Of a stretch of 64,000 bases of DNA, positions 24,470 through 32,197 are shown one piece after another. The notes beneath the pieces are model-generated. The model was not told where the DNA came from. It searched no databases and saw nothing but the letters and a program-made list of their open reading frames with translations. Position 1 is the stretch's first letter, and every line of letters starts with the position of its first letter. Origin of the DNA: Thermovenabulum sp049701175. Lineage in GTDB: Bacteria; Bacillota; Thermosediminibacteria; Thermosediminibacterales; Thermosediminibacteraceae. Made by a program: the position numbers and the translations under genes. The stretch spans positions 27,863 through 91,862 of the forward strand of contig NZ_JBNATW010000007.1 in assembly GCF_049701175.1 (NCBI RefSeq). Direction: 5' to 3'.

Positions 24470-25390
24470 TTGTTTATTTTAGAGCACTATTCTAAAAAAT
24501 TATTGGAAAGTAGGGGCATAAATAAGCCCGAGGTTTTTTTGGTATTAAGAGAACTTGCATCAAACATACTAAAGTATGGGAAAAATGGCAGAATAGATGT
24601 TGCGCTGACCGATGATGGTGTAAACATAATTGCCGAAAATGAAATTTCTGTGGACAACTTAAAAAATGGGAAAAAAGGTTTGGGTTTAGGGTGGAAAATC
24701 ATATCTAACCATTCGGATTTTATAACAATAAGAATAATACAACAAAAGAAAGTTATATTTAATTTGAGGATAAATTTAGTGCAAAAAGAGGAAACTGAGA
24801 AAAAATACAAAATAAATTATAGTGTATTGATTGAACCCCATTATTTGGAAAAAAGATCGGGTGATTTTTTTTATGAAAGAAGGATAGATGACGGTTGCTA
24901 TTTATTTGTATTAGGGGATGTTTTGGGACATGGTGAAAAGGCATTCGAAGTTGCAGAAAAAGTAAAGGAGAAACTAAATAAAACCGAATTTTATAATATT
25001 AATGAAGTTTATATAGTTGTTGAGGAAGCCTTGGCAAATACTCGCGGTGCAGTTTTGTTTATATGTTTTGTCTATGATGAAAAGATTGAATATATAAATG
25101 TGGGAAATATCAATGCTAATTTAATTCAGAAAAAATCTATCAAAAAATTATTAAATATTCCCGGAATTGTAGGAAGACAATATGTAGACAGAAAAGTTTT
25201 TAACGAAGAAGTGAATAATGATTATATTTTAATTGCAACAACTGATGGCATCAGAGGTAATTTTTTAAATTATATAAATCCAATGAGATTATTTTTAGAT
25301 AATATTGATAATATTGCGAGAGAAATTACTGAAAAATTCAAGATAAAAGATGATGATTCCTCTGTGTTTGTGTTGAGGAAGGGGGGTTAG
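24470..25390 (+). CDS. GHKL ATPase-PP2C phosphatase fusion (RsbX/RsbU-like output)
   Basis: The first 105 residues form a short GHKL ATPase-like domain (LRELASNILKYGKNGRI, GKKGLGLGWKIISNHSD) and the remainder is a PP2C-type phosphatase (SGDFFYERRIDDGCYLFVLG, DVLGHGEKAFEVAEK, IATTDGIRGNF). Metal-binding Asp residues are present. This resembles the regenerating phosphatase (RsbX) or its targets in stressosome pathways. Coordinates use TTG 24470, which has no ribosome site. The frame is open upstream, and AAAGGAGG (24419-24426) stands seven bases before ATT 24434, which overlaps the upstream TAA; starting there adds INFSLEIRDQLD, plausible for this fold, so a rare ATT start is likely. Confidence 0.85.
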   Translation: MFILEHYSKKLLESRGINKPEVFLVLRELASNILKYGKNGRIDVALTDDGVNIIAENEISVDNLKNGKKGLGLGWKIISNHSDFITIRIIQQKKVIFNLRINLVQKEETEKKYKINYSVLIEPHYLEKRSGDFFYERRIDDGCYLFVLGDVLGHGEKAFEVAEKVKEKLNKTEFYNINEVYIVVEEALANTRGAVLFICFVYDEKIEYINVGNINANLIQKKSIKKLLNIPGIVGRQYVDRKVFNEEVNNDYILIATTDGIRGNFLNYINPMRLFLDNIDNIAREITEKFKIKDDDSSVFVLRKGG

Positions 25391-25391
25391 C

Positions 25392-26204
25392 TTGTTTGAG
25401 GAGATAAAGATGTTTTCAGAAAAGTATAAGAGATATTTACGAGAGTATATATTTACCAATGGAGATGAAAGTATTTTACTTGAAGCCTTTGAGAGTTTGT
25501 TTGAGATTAAAAATCCCAATATATTACAAGCAATTGATATACTTGAAATCCATTTCAGTTCCTTGGAAGATATCCTTAATGTAGAAAAAGACAATGATAC
25601 AGTTCAATGGATTTTTATTAAAAGAGCAAATGAATTCTTAGCGCAAATTTTTATAACAATAGCCAACATCCTTTTAAAGTTAAAAGAACAGATAAGCATT
25701 GATATGCTGACTAAGTTATATAATAGATTAGCCTTTGATTCAATACTACCTAAGTTGTGGTTTGAGAGTTTGAAGGATGGTTTGAATCTTTCTTTGGCAA
25801 TGCTGGATATAGATAATTTCAAAGAAATAAATGATTGTTATGGACATGTAACAGGTGACGAAGTCTTAAAAGAGGTTGCAAGGATTATTAGGGATTCGAT
25901 AAGAGAAAAGGATAAAGCTTTCCGATATGGTGGTGAAGAATTTGTAATTATCTTTTTTGGGGTTGATTACAGTAACCTGTTTATACCTTTAGAAAGGATT
26001 AGAGAAAGGGTAGAAAATTTAAACATAAATTCTTTAAATAAAAAAACTACAATTAGTATAGGAGCATCATCTTTACTTGAAGACAGTCCTTCAACAGTTG
26101 AAGAATTTATACATTTTGCTGATATTGCTATGTATGAAGCAAAAAGAATGGGCAAAAATAGGATAGTTTTTTATAAAGAACTAAACCACAAGCCGCGAGT
26201 TTAA
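25392..26204 (+). CDS. Diguanylate cyclase (GGDEF)
   Basis: The 270-residue protein has an all-helical N-terminal region (1-100) and a GGDEF domain with the active-site variant YGGEEF and, five residues before it, REKD, matching the RxxD inhibitory site for c-di-GMP. DIDNFKEINDCYGHVTGDEV carries the metal and substrate residues. So it should make c-di-GMP and be product-inhibited. TTG 25392 follows GGGGGG by five bases; ATG 25410 follows GAGGAG by seven, and either may be used. It is the last gene of the stressosome operon and its probable output. A terminator follows. Confidence 0.93.
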   Translation: MFEEIKMFSEKYKRYLREYIFTNGDESILLEAFESLFEIKNPNILQAIDILEIHFSSLEDILNVEKDNDTVQWIFIKRANEFLAQIFITIANILLKLKEQISIDMLTKLYNRLAFDSILPKLWFESLKDGLNLSLAMLDIDNFKEINDCYGHVTGDEVLKEVARIIRDSIREKDKAFRYGGEEFVIIFFGVDYSNLFIPLERIRERVENLNINSLNKKTTISIGASSLLEDSPSTVEEFIHFADIAMYEAKRMGKNRIVFYKELNHKPRV

Positions 26205-26225
26205 TATAGAATGAGAATACATAAG

Positions 26226-26258
26226 AATCCCCCGAAATTTTCTCGGGGGATTTTTTAT
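26226..26258. terminator. Intrinsic terminator, repeat copy 1
   Basis: TCCCCCGA pairs with TCGGGGGA over a 7-nt loop, followed by six T residues. The 33-bp sequence is repeated almost exactly at 27116-27149. Confidence 0.85.
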
Positions 26259-26264
26259 GTTAAC

Positions 26265-26612
26265 TTAATTCTTTTCTTTTTTAATCATATCGTTAAACAT
26301 AGATTTCAGCAAAGGGATATCTTTTTGGACAGTTTCCCACAGCACATCTATCTTGACACCAAAGTATTTATGGACAAGTCTATCACGCATACCTGCCATC
26401 TGTCTCCAAGGTATATCGGGGTATTTGTCTTTAAAGGATTGGGGAACATTTTTAGCAGCTTCACCAATAATTTCTAAAGCTTTTCTAACAGCATAAATTG
26501 TTTTTAGGTCATGGGCAAAAGATTTTTTATCCATTCCTTCAACAAAATCCTGAACAGCTTTTATTGCGTCTATAATATCCTACAAATAATCCCAATAATC
26601 TCTCTGCTTCAT
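26265..26612 (-). pseudogene. hepT: HepT (HEPN) toxin with nonsense codon
   Basis: HepT is a HEPN-fold RNase toxin neutralised by MntA, which AMPylates the Tyr in its Rx4HxY motif; here the motif is RDRLVHKY. The frame starts at ATG 26612 (MKQRDYWDYL), overlapping the mntA stop, but codon 11 is TAG (26582-26580). It continues in frame (DIIDAIKAVQDFVEG, then MDKKSFAHDL) to the end. Reinitiation at ATG 26534 would lose the first 26 residues, including part of the HEPN helix bundle. So the toxin is probably inactive, or the TAG is a sequencing error. Confidence 0.85.
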
Positions 26613-26902
26613 ATGTAAGCAACCTCTTTCAGTATATTTTTACCGATTCTTGGTTTTAGCTCATCTCTCAAGACAAGATCAACCTTTTTGCCGAGCAGCT
26701 CTGAAAGAAAATCTTCCAATTCAACCAAATCGAACAAACTAACGGGCTTATCTGTTTCTATTAATATATCGACATCGCTTTCGCTATTCTGCTCTCCTCT
26801 GACGTATGATCCGAATATGCCGATTGCTTTAACGCCAAAACGATTTTTAAGAAAATCCTTGTTGCTTTTTATTTTCTCAATAAAAATTTCCAATTCACTC
26901 AT
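26609..26902 (-). CDS. mntA: MntA-type nucleotidyltransferase antitoxin
   Basis: The 97-residue minimal nucleotidyltransferase has the GSYVRGE motif followed by SDVDILIE, giving the catalytic Gly-Ser and two Asp residues. MntA antitoxins transfer AMP to a Tyr of their HepT partner. The ATG follows AGGAGG. Its stop overlaps the HepT start in an ATGA junction. It remains intact while the toxin has a nonsense codon. The 26919-27115 stretch upstream is AT-rich with no gene visible. Confidence 0.93.
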   Translation of the reverse strand: MSELEIFIEKIKSNKDFLKNRFGVKAIGIFGSYVRGEQNSESDVDILIETDKPVSLFDLVELEDFLSELLGKKVDLVLRDELKPRIGKNILKEVAYI

Positions 26903-27115
26903 AGCACAAACCTCCTAATAATATTTTATCACTTTACAGAAAATTTTTCTTCAAAACTCTGCAAAATCACGACAGTTTTTGCCTTTTCCCATGTAAAATT
27001 CCAGCAAAAAATTGTATAATAAAAAACAAAATAAGGTTTCGGACTCCAATAGATAAGCTAAAAAAGTTTTTCCCAACTGCATTTTTATTTTGCAATAAAC
27101 AAAAAGAACATAAAA

Positions 27116-27149
27116 AATCCCCCGAAATTTTCTCGGAGGATTTTTTTAT
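27116..27149. terminator. Intrinsic terminator, repeat copy 2 (bidirectional)
   Basis: Same hairpin as at 26226-26258 with one stem mismatch (CTCGGAGGA). T tracts lie on both sides, so it can end the pxp operon read on the minus strand. Confidence 0.85.
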
Positions 27150-27151
27150 AA

Positions 27152-27931
27152 CTATAAAACAGCTAATTCTTCATCTCTTAAATCAGTTATAAACATATGA
27201 CCGGGAGAATGGGTTATCATTATTTCCGGTTTTGAATTTAATGCTACAGCCTGCGGTGTAACGCCGCATGCCCAGAAAACTGGCACTTCATTTTCCTTAA
27301 TCTCAACAGGGTCCCCAAAATCGGGCTTTTCAATATCTTTAATTCCAATTTTCTTAGGGTCGCCTATATGAACGGGTGCGCCGTGTACTGAAGGGAATCT
27401 TGATGTTACCTGAATTGCACGAATCACCAATTTTTCCGGTATCGGCCTCATGCTTACTACCATTTTTCCTGAAAAAACACCGGCAGGAACGGTGTCAATG
27501 TTTGTAATATACATGGGAACATTCTTGTTTTCTTCTATGTGCCTTACGGGTATACCGTTTTCTAACAAAGCCTTTTCAAAGGTAAAACTGCATCCTATTA
27601 AAAAGGAGACAAAGTCATCCTGCCATATATCTTTTATGTCCGTGACTTCATCGACTAAATTCCCATTTTTATAAATCCTGTATTTTGGGATATCGGTTCT
27701 TATATCCGCATCCTTTGCTATATTGGGGACCGGATTTCCTGCATCTAACACATCCAATAAAGGACAGGGCTTGGGGTTTCTGAATGAAAAAAGAAGAAAA
27801 TCGTATGCATATTTTTTCGGAAGGATTGCCAAGTTTGCCTGAACAAAACCTAAAGCCATTCCACAGGTTGGCCCCTGCCATTTACCTTCTCTAATTAATT
27901 TTCTTGCTTCAGAAGAATTTAAATTATTCAT
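27152..27931 (-). CDS. ycsI: YcsI/DUF1445 family putative hydro-lyase
   Basis: The 259-residue protein belongs to the UPF0317/DUF1445 family: SSEARKLIREGKWQGPTCG at the start, VSFLIGCSFTFEKALLENG, and VFWACGVTPQAVAL then ITHSPGHMFITDL at the end. A mammalian relative is D-glutamate cyclase, which yields 5-oxo-D-proline, a link to the neighbouring oxoprolinase genes. It is the last gene of the pxpABC operon, as in the B. subtilis ycs/kip locus. ATG follows GGAAGGGGA. The reaction in bacteria is not settled. Confidence 0.9.
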   Translation of the reverse strand: MNNLNSSEARKLIREGKWQGPTCGMALGFVQANLAILPKKYAYDFLLFSFRNPKPCPLLDVLDAGNPVPNIAKDADIRTDIPKYRIYKNGNLVDEVTDIKDIWQDDFVSFLIGCSFTFEKALLENGIPVRHIEENKNVPMYITNIDTVPAGVFSGKMVVSMRPIPEKLVIRAIQVTSRFPSVHGAPVHIGDPKKIGIKDIEKPDFGDPVEIKENEVPVFWACGVTPQAVALNSKPEIMITHSPGHMFITDLRDEELAVL

Positions 27932-27952
27932 AATTTAAATGTCCCCTTCCTA

Positions 27953-28954
27953 TTATACTTCTTCTAAGATTGAAAAATACTCTATATTATTTACTTTTAC
28001 ATTAAAATATTTCAAAACAACCGCAGTTTCTCTTATAATCCTTATTTTCTCTTCCATTTCTGCTAAAATTTTATGAGCTTCTTCGATAGTTACTGCCTTG
28101 AATTTCACCTTATCTCCGGGTTTCAGCTGGGAAAGCAAGGAAAGGTCTGCAGAAATACAGGTTGCGATTTTTACATAGCCACCCGTTGTCTGAGCATCCT
28201 TGTGCATGACAATCGGTTTTCCGTTTGCGGGTATTTGAATAGCACCCGGAACGAGTCCATCGGTTATTATATCATGTTTTTTTGCTTTTATTTCCGGGCC
28301 TTCTAAACGAAATCCCATTCTATCCGAATCCTTGCTTATTGTGTATTCGGAGCTCAAAAATTTATCAATCATTTCCTTTTCAAAATAGTCGTCCTGAGGT
28401 CCCAAAATAACCCTTACTTCTAAAAAAGAGGGGTATTTAGGAATGTATTCGTCCCTTACTTTTACGAATTTACATTTTGTATTAGTTTCCTTTGCCTTTA
28501 AGATATCGTCTTTTAAAAGCCTTCTACCCATGTAGCCCCCAATGTTTCCCCTTGTATATGTGGAGTAGCTTCCCATCTTAAAGTCCCCTTCAAATCCTCC
28601 TTTAACCGCAAGGTAGGCACGGCATCCGGACTTTAATTGCCCAAAAGATACCGTATCACCTTTCCTTACCGGAATTACGGACCAGCCGTGCACCAAATTG
28701 CCGTTTAAATAGACGGGGATTTCTGCCCCTGTTACTGATATACACGTATCATTAAGGGCTTCTAATTGAGGACCTAACATTGTGATTTCAAGAGCGGGGG
28801 TATTTTCGGGATTTCCCAATAAAATATTAGAAATCCTGAAGGCAAATTCGTCCATTGCACCGGAAGTGGGGACCCCCTGGTGCTCAAAACCGAACCTTCC
28901 CAAATCCTGTATAGTTGTAAACAAGCCGGGGCTTATCACCCTGAAAACATCCAA
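27953..28954 (-). CDS. pxpC: 5-oxoprolinase subunit C (PxpC/KipA)
   Basis: PxpC is the carboxyltransferase-like subunit of the ATP-dependent 5-oxoprolinase PxpABC, which opens pyroglutamate to glutamate. The 333-residue product begins MDVFRVISPGLFTTIQDLGR, then FGFEHQGVPTSGAMDEFAF, the classic family start, and has SDRMGFRLEGP and PIVMHKDAQTTGGYVKIA. TTG start with GGGAGGTAG before it. Order pxpA-pxpB-pxpC matches many Firmicutes. In B. subtilis KipA also opposes KipI in sporulation control; the enzyme role is the better supported one. Confidence 0.95.
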   Translation of the reverse strand: MDVFRVISPGLFTTIQDLGRFGFEHQGVPTSGAMDEFAFRISNILLGNPENTPALEITMLGPQLEALNDTCISVTGAEIPVYLNGNLVHGWSVIPVRKGDTVSFGQLKSGCRAYLAVKGGFEGDFKMGSYSTYTRGNIGGYMGRRLLKDDILKAKETNTKCKFVKVRDEYIPKYPSFLEVRVILGPQDDYFEKEMIDKFLSSEYTISKDSDRMGFRLEGPEIKAKKHDIITDGLVPGAIQIPANGKPIVMHKDAQTTGGYVKIATCISADLSLLSQLKPGDKVKFKAVTIEEAHKILAEMEEKIRIIRETAVVLKYFNVKVNNIEYFSILEEV

Positions 28955-28975
28955 TTTTTAACTACCTCCCAAAAA

Positions 28976-29707
28976 TCAATTGGTGTAATCGTACATATTT
29001 ACCTTAAATTTACCTTGATTTACTTCTTCTTTGATTTTAAAGAATTCCTCTTTGGTTATCCTGACAAATTTCAAATAATTACCTGCCTCTAACAAAATCG
29101 GGTTTTGGCTGTTGGGGTCGTAGATTTTTACGGGCGTTTGTCCTATCAATCTCCACCCTCCGGGGCTTTCTATAGGGTAAATGCCTGTCTGCTTATCTGC
29201 AATCCCTACGGAGCCTGCAGGAATTTTTTCCCTCGGCCTTTCAAGGCGGGGGGTAGCAATTTTTTCAGACATTCCGCCGAGGTACGCAAAACCCATGGTA
29301 AATCCCAGCATGTAAATACGGTATAGGGGTTTTGTGTGTATTTCTATTACCTCTTCAGGGGTCAATTTATTATAGGATGCTACGAATTCCAAGTCGGGAC
29401 CAAACTCATCACCGTAGACGACAGGTATTTCTATGACCTTTGCATTTTTATAAGCAGTGTCTTTAATAGAAGAAAGTGCCTTCTCAACTTTTTCAGCAAT
29501 TTGTTTATAAGGCATCAAAAGGGGATCGTATTTTATCAAAAGCGACCGATAGGTAGGGATAAGGGATACAATTCCCTTTGGTTTTTCTTCTTTAAAAAAG
29601 TTGTAAAGGGCCATCACCTTGTTATTGCATTCCTCGGATATCTCGTTGCCAAATTCCACAAGGATTGCTCTGTCACCTTCGGGCAAAATTTTCGGTTTTT
29701 CGTACAT
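28976..29707 (-). CDS. pxpB: 5-oxoprolinase subunit B (PxpB/KipI)
   Basis: The 243-residue protein is the partner carboxyltransferase-like subunit of PxpC. Diagnostic segments are EGDRAILVEFGNEIS, LYRIYMLGFTMGFAYLGGM, RPREKIPAGSVGIADKQTG and IYPIESPGGWRLIGQTP. The ATG follows GGGAGAG. It sits 21 bases before pxpC and 15 bases after pxpA, in one operon. The B. subtilis homologue KipI inhibits the kinase KinA, but the complete pxpABC set points to pyroglutamate use. Confidence 0.95.
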   Translation of the reverse strand: MYEKPKILPEGDRAILVEFGNEISEECNNKVMALYNFFKEEKPKGIVSLIPTYRSLLIKYDPLLMPYKQIAEKVEKALSSIKDTAYKNAKVIEIPVVYGDEFGPDLEFVASYNKLTPEEVIEIHTKPLYRIYMLGFTMGFAYLGGMSEKIATPRLERPREKIPAGSVGIADKQTGIYPIESPGGWRLIGQTPVKIYDPNSQNPILLEAGNYLKFVRITKEEFFKIKEEVNQGKFKVNMYDYTN

Positions 29708-29722
29708 TTTTATCTCTCCCGG

Positions 29723-30493
29723 TTAAAATAAATTTTTCATCGGTGAAATTTCAATTCCGTTTTCCTTGAATAATTGACTGAGTTTATTTGCAAAATCTAC
29801 TGCTTTGGGGTTATCACCATGGATGCAAACGGTCTTTGCTTTTACATCTACCTCACTGCCGTCTACAGCTACTACCTTTCCTTCTTTTACCATTTTTAAA
29901 ATCCTTCGGCAGGCTTCATCTTCGTCGTGGATTACTGCATTTGCGGCGCTCCTTGGGACAAGGGTTCCATCGGGATTGTAATTCCTGTCAGCGAAGAACT
30001 CTATGGCGTATTTAATGCCCTTTTTATTGGATTGGTATTCAAGCTCAGAATTGCCCAATCCCACGCAGATTAAATCCTCGTCCACCAATCCTATTGCTTC
30101 TACGATTGCTGCTGCAAGTTTTGCGTCCTTTGCTGCCGTATTGTAAAGGGCGCCGTGGGCTTTAACGTGCTGAAGTTTTAAACCCTGACTTTCTGCAAAT
30201 GCCTTTAATGCTCCTATCTGATAAATGAGGTAGTTTTTCACTTCTTCAGGAGAAACGTCCATGTTCCTCCTACCAAAGCCCAAAAGGTCGGGGAAACCCG
30301 GATGGGCTCCTACTGCTACGTTGTATTCCTTGCAGTATTTTACGGTTTTTGCCATTACATTTGGGTCTCCTGCGTGAAACCCGCAGGCGATGTTTGCAGA
30401 GGATATGTATTTTACTATCTCTTCATCCCTTCCTATTTTGTAAGCACCAAAGCTTTCACCTATGTCGCTGTTTAAGTCGATTTTGAAAAGCAT
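29723..30493 (-). CDS. pxpA: 5-oxoprolinase subunit A (PxpA/YcsF)
   Basis: PxpA (LamB/YcsF family) is the hydrolase-like subunit of 5-oxoprolinase. The 256-residue protein starts FKIDLNSDIGESFGAYKIG, then ISSANIACGFHAGDPNVM and VGAHPGFPDLLGFGRR, all family hallmarks with conserved Asp and His residues; VCIHGDNPKAVDFA lies near the end. The start follows AGGAGG. It is first in its operon, with a sigma-54-type promoter 45-60 bases upstream. Confidence 0.96.
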   Translation of the reverse strand: MLFKIDLNSDIGESFGAYKIGRDEEIVKYISSANIACGFHAGDPNVMAKTVKYCKEYNVAVGAHPGFPDLLGFGRRNMDVSPEEVKNYLIYQIGALKAFAESQGLKLQHVKAHGALYNTAAKDAKLAAAIVEAIGLVDEDLICVGLGNSELEYQSNKKGIKYAIEFFADRNYNPDGTLVPRSAANAVIHDEDEACRRILKMVKEGKVVAVDGSEVDVKAKTVCIHGDNPKAVDFANKLSQLFKENGIEISPMKNLF

Positions 30494-30538
30494 TTTTAAA
30501 CCTCCTTTTAAGATTTTTTGTTTTATTTTTTTTATATT

Positions 30539-30552
30539 GCAAAATTTATACC
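30539..30552 (-). promoter_or_regulatory. Sigma-54-type (-24/-12) promoter of pxpABC-ycsI
   Basis: On the minus strand TTAGGTATAAATTTTGCA has GG (30552-30551), exactly ten bases, then GC (30540-30539), with T-rich -12 flank. Predicted initiation is about 12 bases further on, some 35 bases before pxpA. Confidence 0.65.
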
Positions 30553-30673
30553 TAATTACCGTTTGTTAATGGAATGGAAATTTGAAACTTTTGAGCTTGT
30601 GGAATTCTTTTTATGAATCATTTTTATTATAATTATTTTGTATAGCTTTTTTATATCTTTTTTTATATAAAGA

Positions 30674-30689
30674 TGTGCGATATCGCTCA
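30674..30689. promoter_or_regulatory. TGWGCG near-palindrome, candidate activator site
   Basis: TGTGCGATATCGCTCA is a 16-bp near-perfect palindrome located about 120 bases upstream of the pxpA sigma-54 promoter and just upstream of a TATAAT-like box (30703-30708) serving the divergent symporter gene. Related half-sites recur at 33258-33283. Confidence 0.6.
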
Positions 30690-30730
30690 TTAAGGATACT
30701 CTATAATCAAATCAAATGGAGGAATTTAAG

Positions 30731-32197
30731 ATGGTTAAGTCTTTTTTGTTTATGTCTTTTTTTCTGATTTATACTTTTTTAATAGTTTACTCCACTCGAA
30801 GCGGTTTTTATGATACCTACAATGTTGAAGACTTTTTTATTGCCAGCAGAAAATTAAATACTTTTTACAGCACAGGCACCTTTATAGCGACGTGGTTTTC
30901 CGCTGCATCGATTTTGGGCTTGGGCAGTTATCTTTATATATATGGGATTTCTGCTGCTTTTTACAGCATACTGCCGTGGTTTTTTGGAGCGTTTTTACTT
31001 TTGTTTTTAATAAAAAACATGAGGGAACAAGAAATTTATACATTTCCCGAATTCTTTTTAAAAAAATACAGTTCACCAACCCTTCAGACAAGTTCTGCTG
31101 TAATAATGATTATTTCTTATATACTCTACATCACCATGCAGATAAAGGGTTTTGGGATGGTTATGAGCATGCTCCTCGATATTCCGTACAGCCTTTCCAT
31201 TTTACTTGTATATTTATATATAATTTATACCACCTTTGGCGGGCTTTTTTCTGTTGTAAAATCAGATGCATTAAATACCTTTGTCATATTTATATCCTTA
31301 TTTATATTTGGCCTATTCATAATTTCGAAAAATCTCGGCTTTAAGAATTTACTTATCGCTGCCGCAAATGTAGATACCTTTCCTGTTTCAAATTGGATTG
31401 AAAAAACTCCGAAAGGAGGTCTTTTGGATCCCTTTTGCAAAGGGCTGCAGCCTCCTATTTACATATTATCGTCCTTTTTCGGATGGGGATTAGGGCTTGC
31501 AGCAAACCCCCAGTACCTGATAAGGGTAATATCTGCTGACAGCAGCAAGACTGCAAAAAAGATGATAGTATATTCGTTAATTGTTTTAACAGTAATTTAC
31601 TTTTTTGTGGTTTTTGGTTCTATAGGTTTGAGGACTTTAATACTGACTGCGGGCAATAGTACGGGTAATATTGATAATTTAATTCCGTTTTTATTTAATA
31701 AGATTGCTCCACCGTGGGTAACCGGAATATTTTTAATAGGGATAATAGCTGCTTCGGTTTCCACCGCCAATTCGGAATTGCTTTTAATAGCCACAAGCTT
31801 TTGGAACGATTTATTAAAAAGGTTTTTTAAAAGGGTTGATGATGAAGAAAAGATACTTAATATAAACAGGTTTTTAATAGGTATTGCGGGTACCGTTTCC
31901 ATGCTGTTATCATTAAAGCCCCCTGAAAATCTTATCGAATACGGAGGAAATATTTGGGGCATATTTTCATCATCAATTTTCGTGCCATTATATGCGACTA
32001 TGTTTATTAAAAAACCAAAGAGGATAAGTGCTGAAATATCCTTCTTTTCCGGTTTATTTACATATATGTTCTTTTTAATTTATCAAAGCAGAACAAAGAT
32101 TCTTTTTTTAAAACTGGTCCATCCGGGACTGCCGGGTTTTATAGTTTCACTTATTGGATTTATCGTGGGGGAGGTGATAAAAAATGAGAAGCATTGA
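30731..32197 (+). CDS. Sodium:solute symporter (SSS family)
   Basis: This 488-residue protein has about 12-13 membrane segments and family features such as AASILGLGSYLYIYGIS, the SASILG-type sodium site region, and IIAASVSTANSELLLIATS in the eighth segment. SSS carriers import amino acids, organic acids or sugars with Na+. Start ATG 30731 has GGAGG eight bases upstream; ATG 30716 has no site. It overlaps the histidine kinase gene by 14 bases, so transporter and kinase are co-translated. Between pxpABC and a kinase, pyroglutamate or a related substrate is a reasonable guess; the transporter may also take part in sensing. Confidence 0.88.
   Translation: MVKSFLFMSFFLIYTFLIVYSTRSGFYDTYNVEDFFIASRKLNTFYSTGTFIATWFSAASILGLGSYLYIYGISAAFYSILPWFFGAFLLLFLIKNMREQEIYTFPEFFLKKYSSPTLQTSSAVIMIISYILYITMQIKGFGMVMSMLLDIPYSLSILLVYLYIIYTTFGGLFSVVKSDALNTFVIFISLFIFGLFIISKNLGFKNLLIAAANVDTFPVSNWIEKTPKGGLLDPFCKGLQPPIYILSSFFGWGLGLAANPQYLIRVISADSSKTAKKMIVYSLIVLTVIYFFVVFGSIGLRTLILTAGNSTGNIDNLIPFLFNKIAPPWVTGIFLIGIIAASVSTANSELLLIATSFWNDLLKRFFKRVDDEEKILNINRFLIGIAGTVSMLLSLKPPENLIEYGGNIWGIFSSSIFVPLYATMFIKKPKRISAEISFFSGLFTYMFFLIYQSRTKILFLKLVHPGLPGFIVSLIGFIVGEVIKNEKH

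Noticed and set aside
24470..25390. Sensor histidine kinase
   Set aside because: There is no HisKA domain; the GHKL-like part is fused to a PP2C phosphatase in a stressosome operon.
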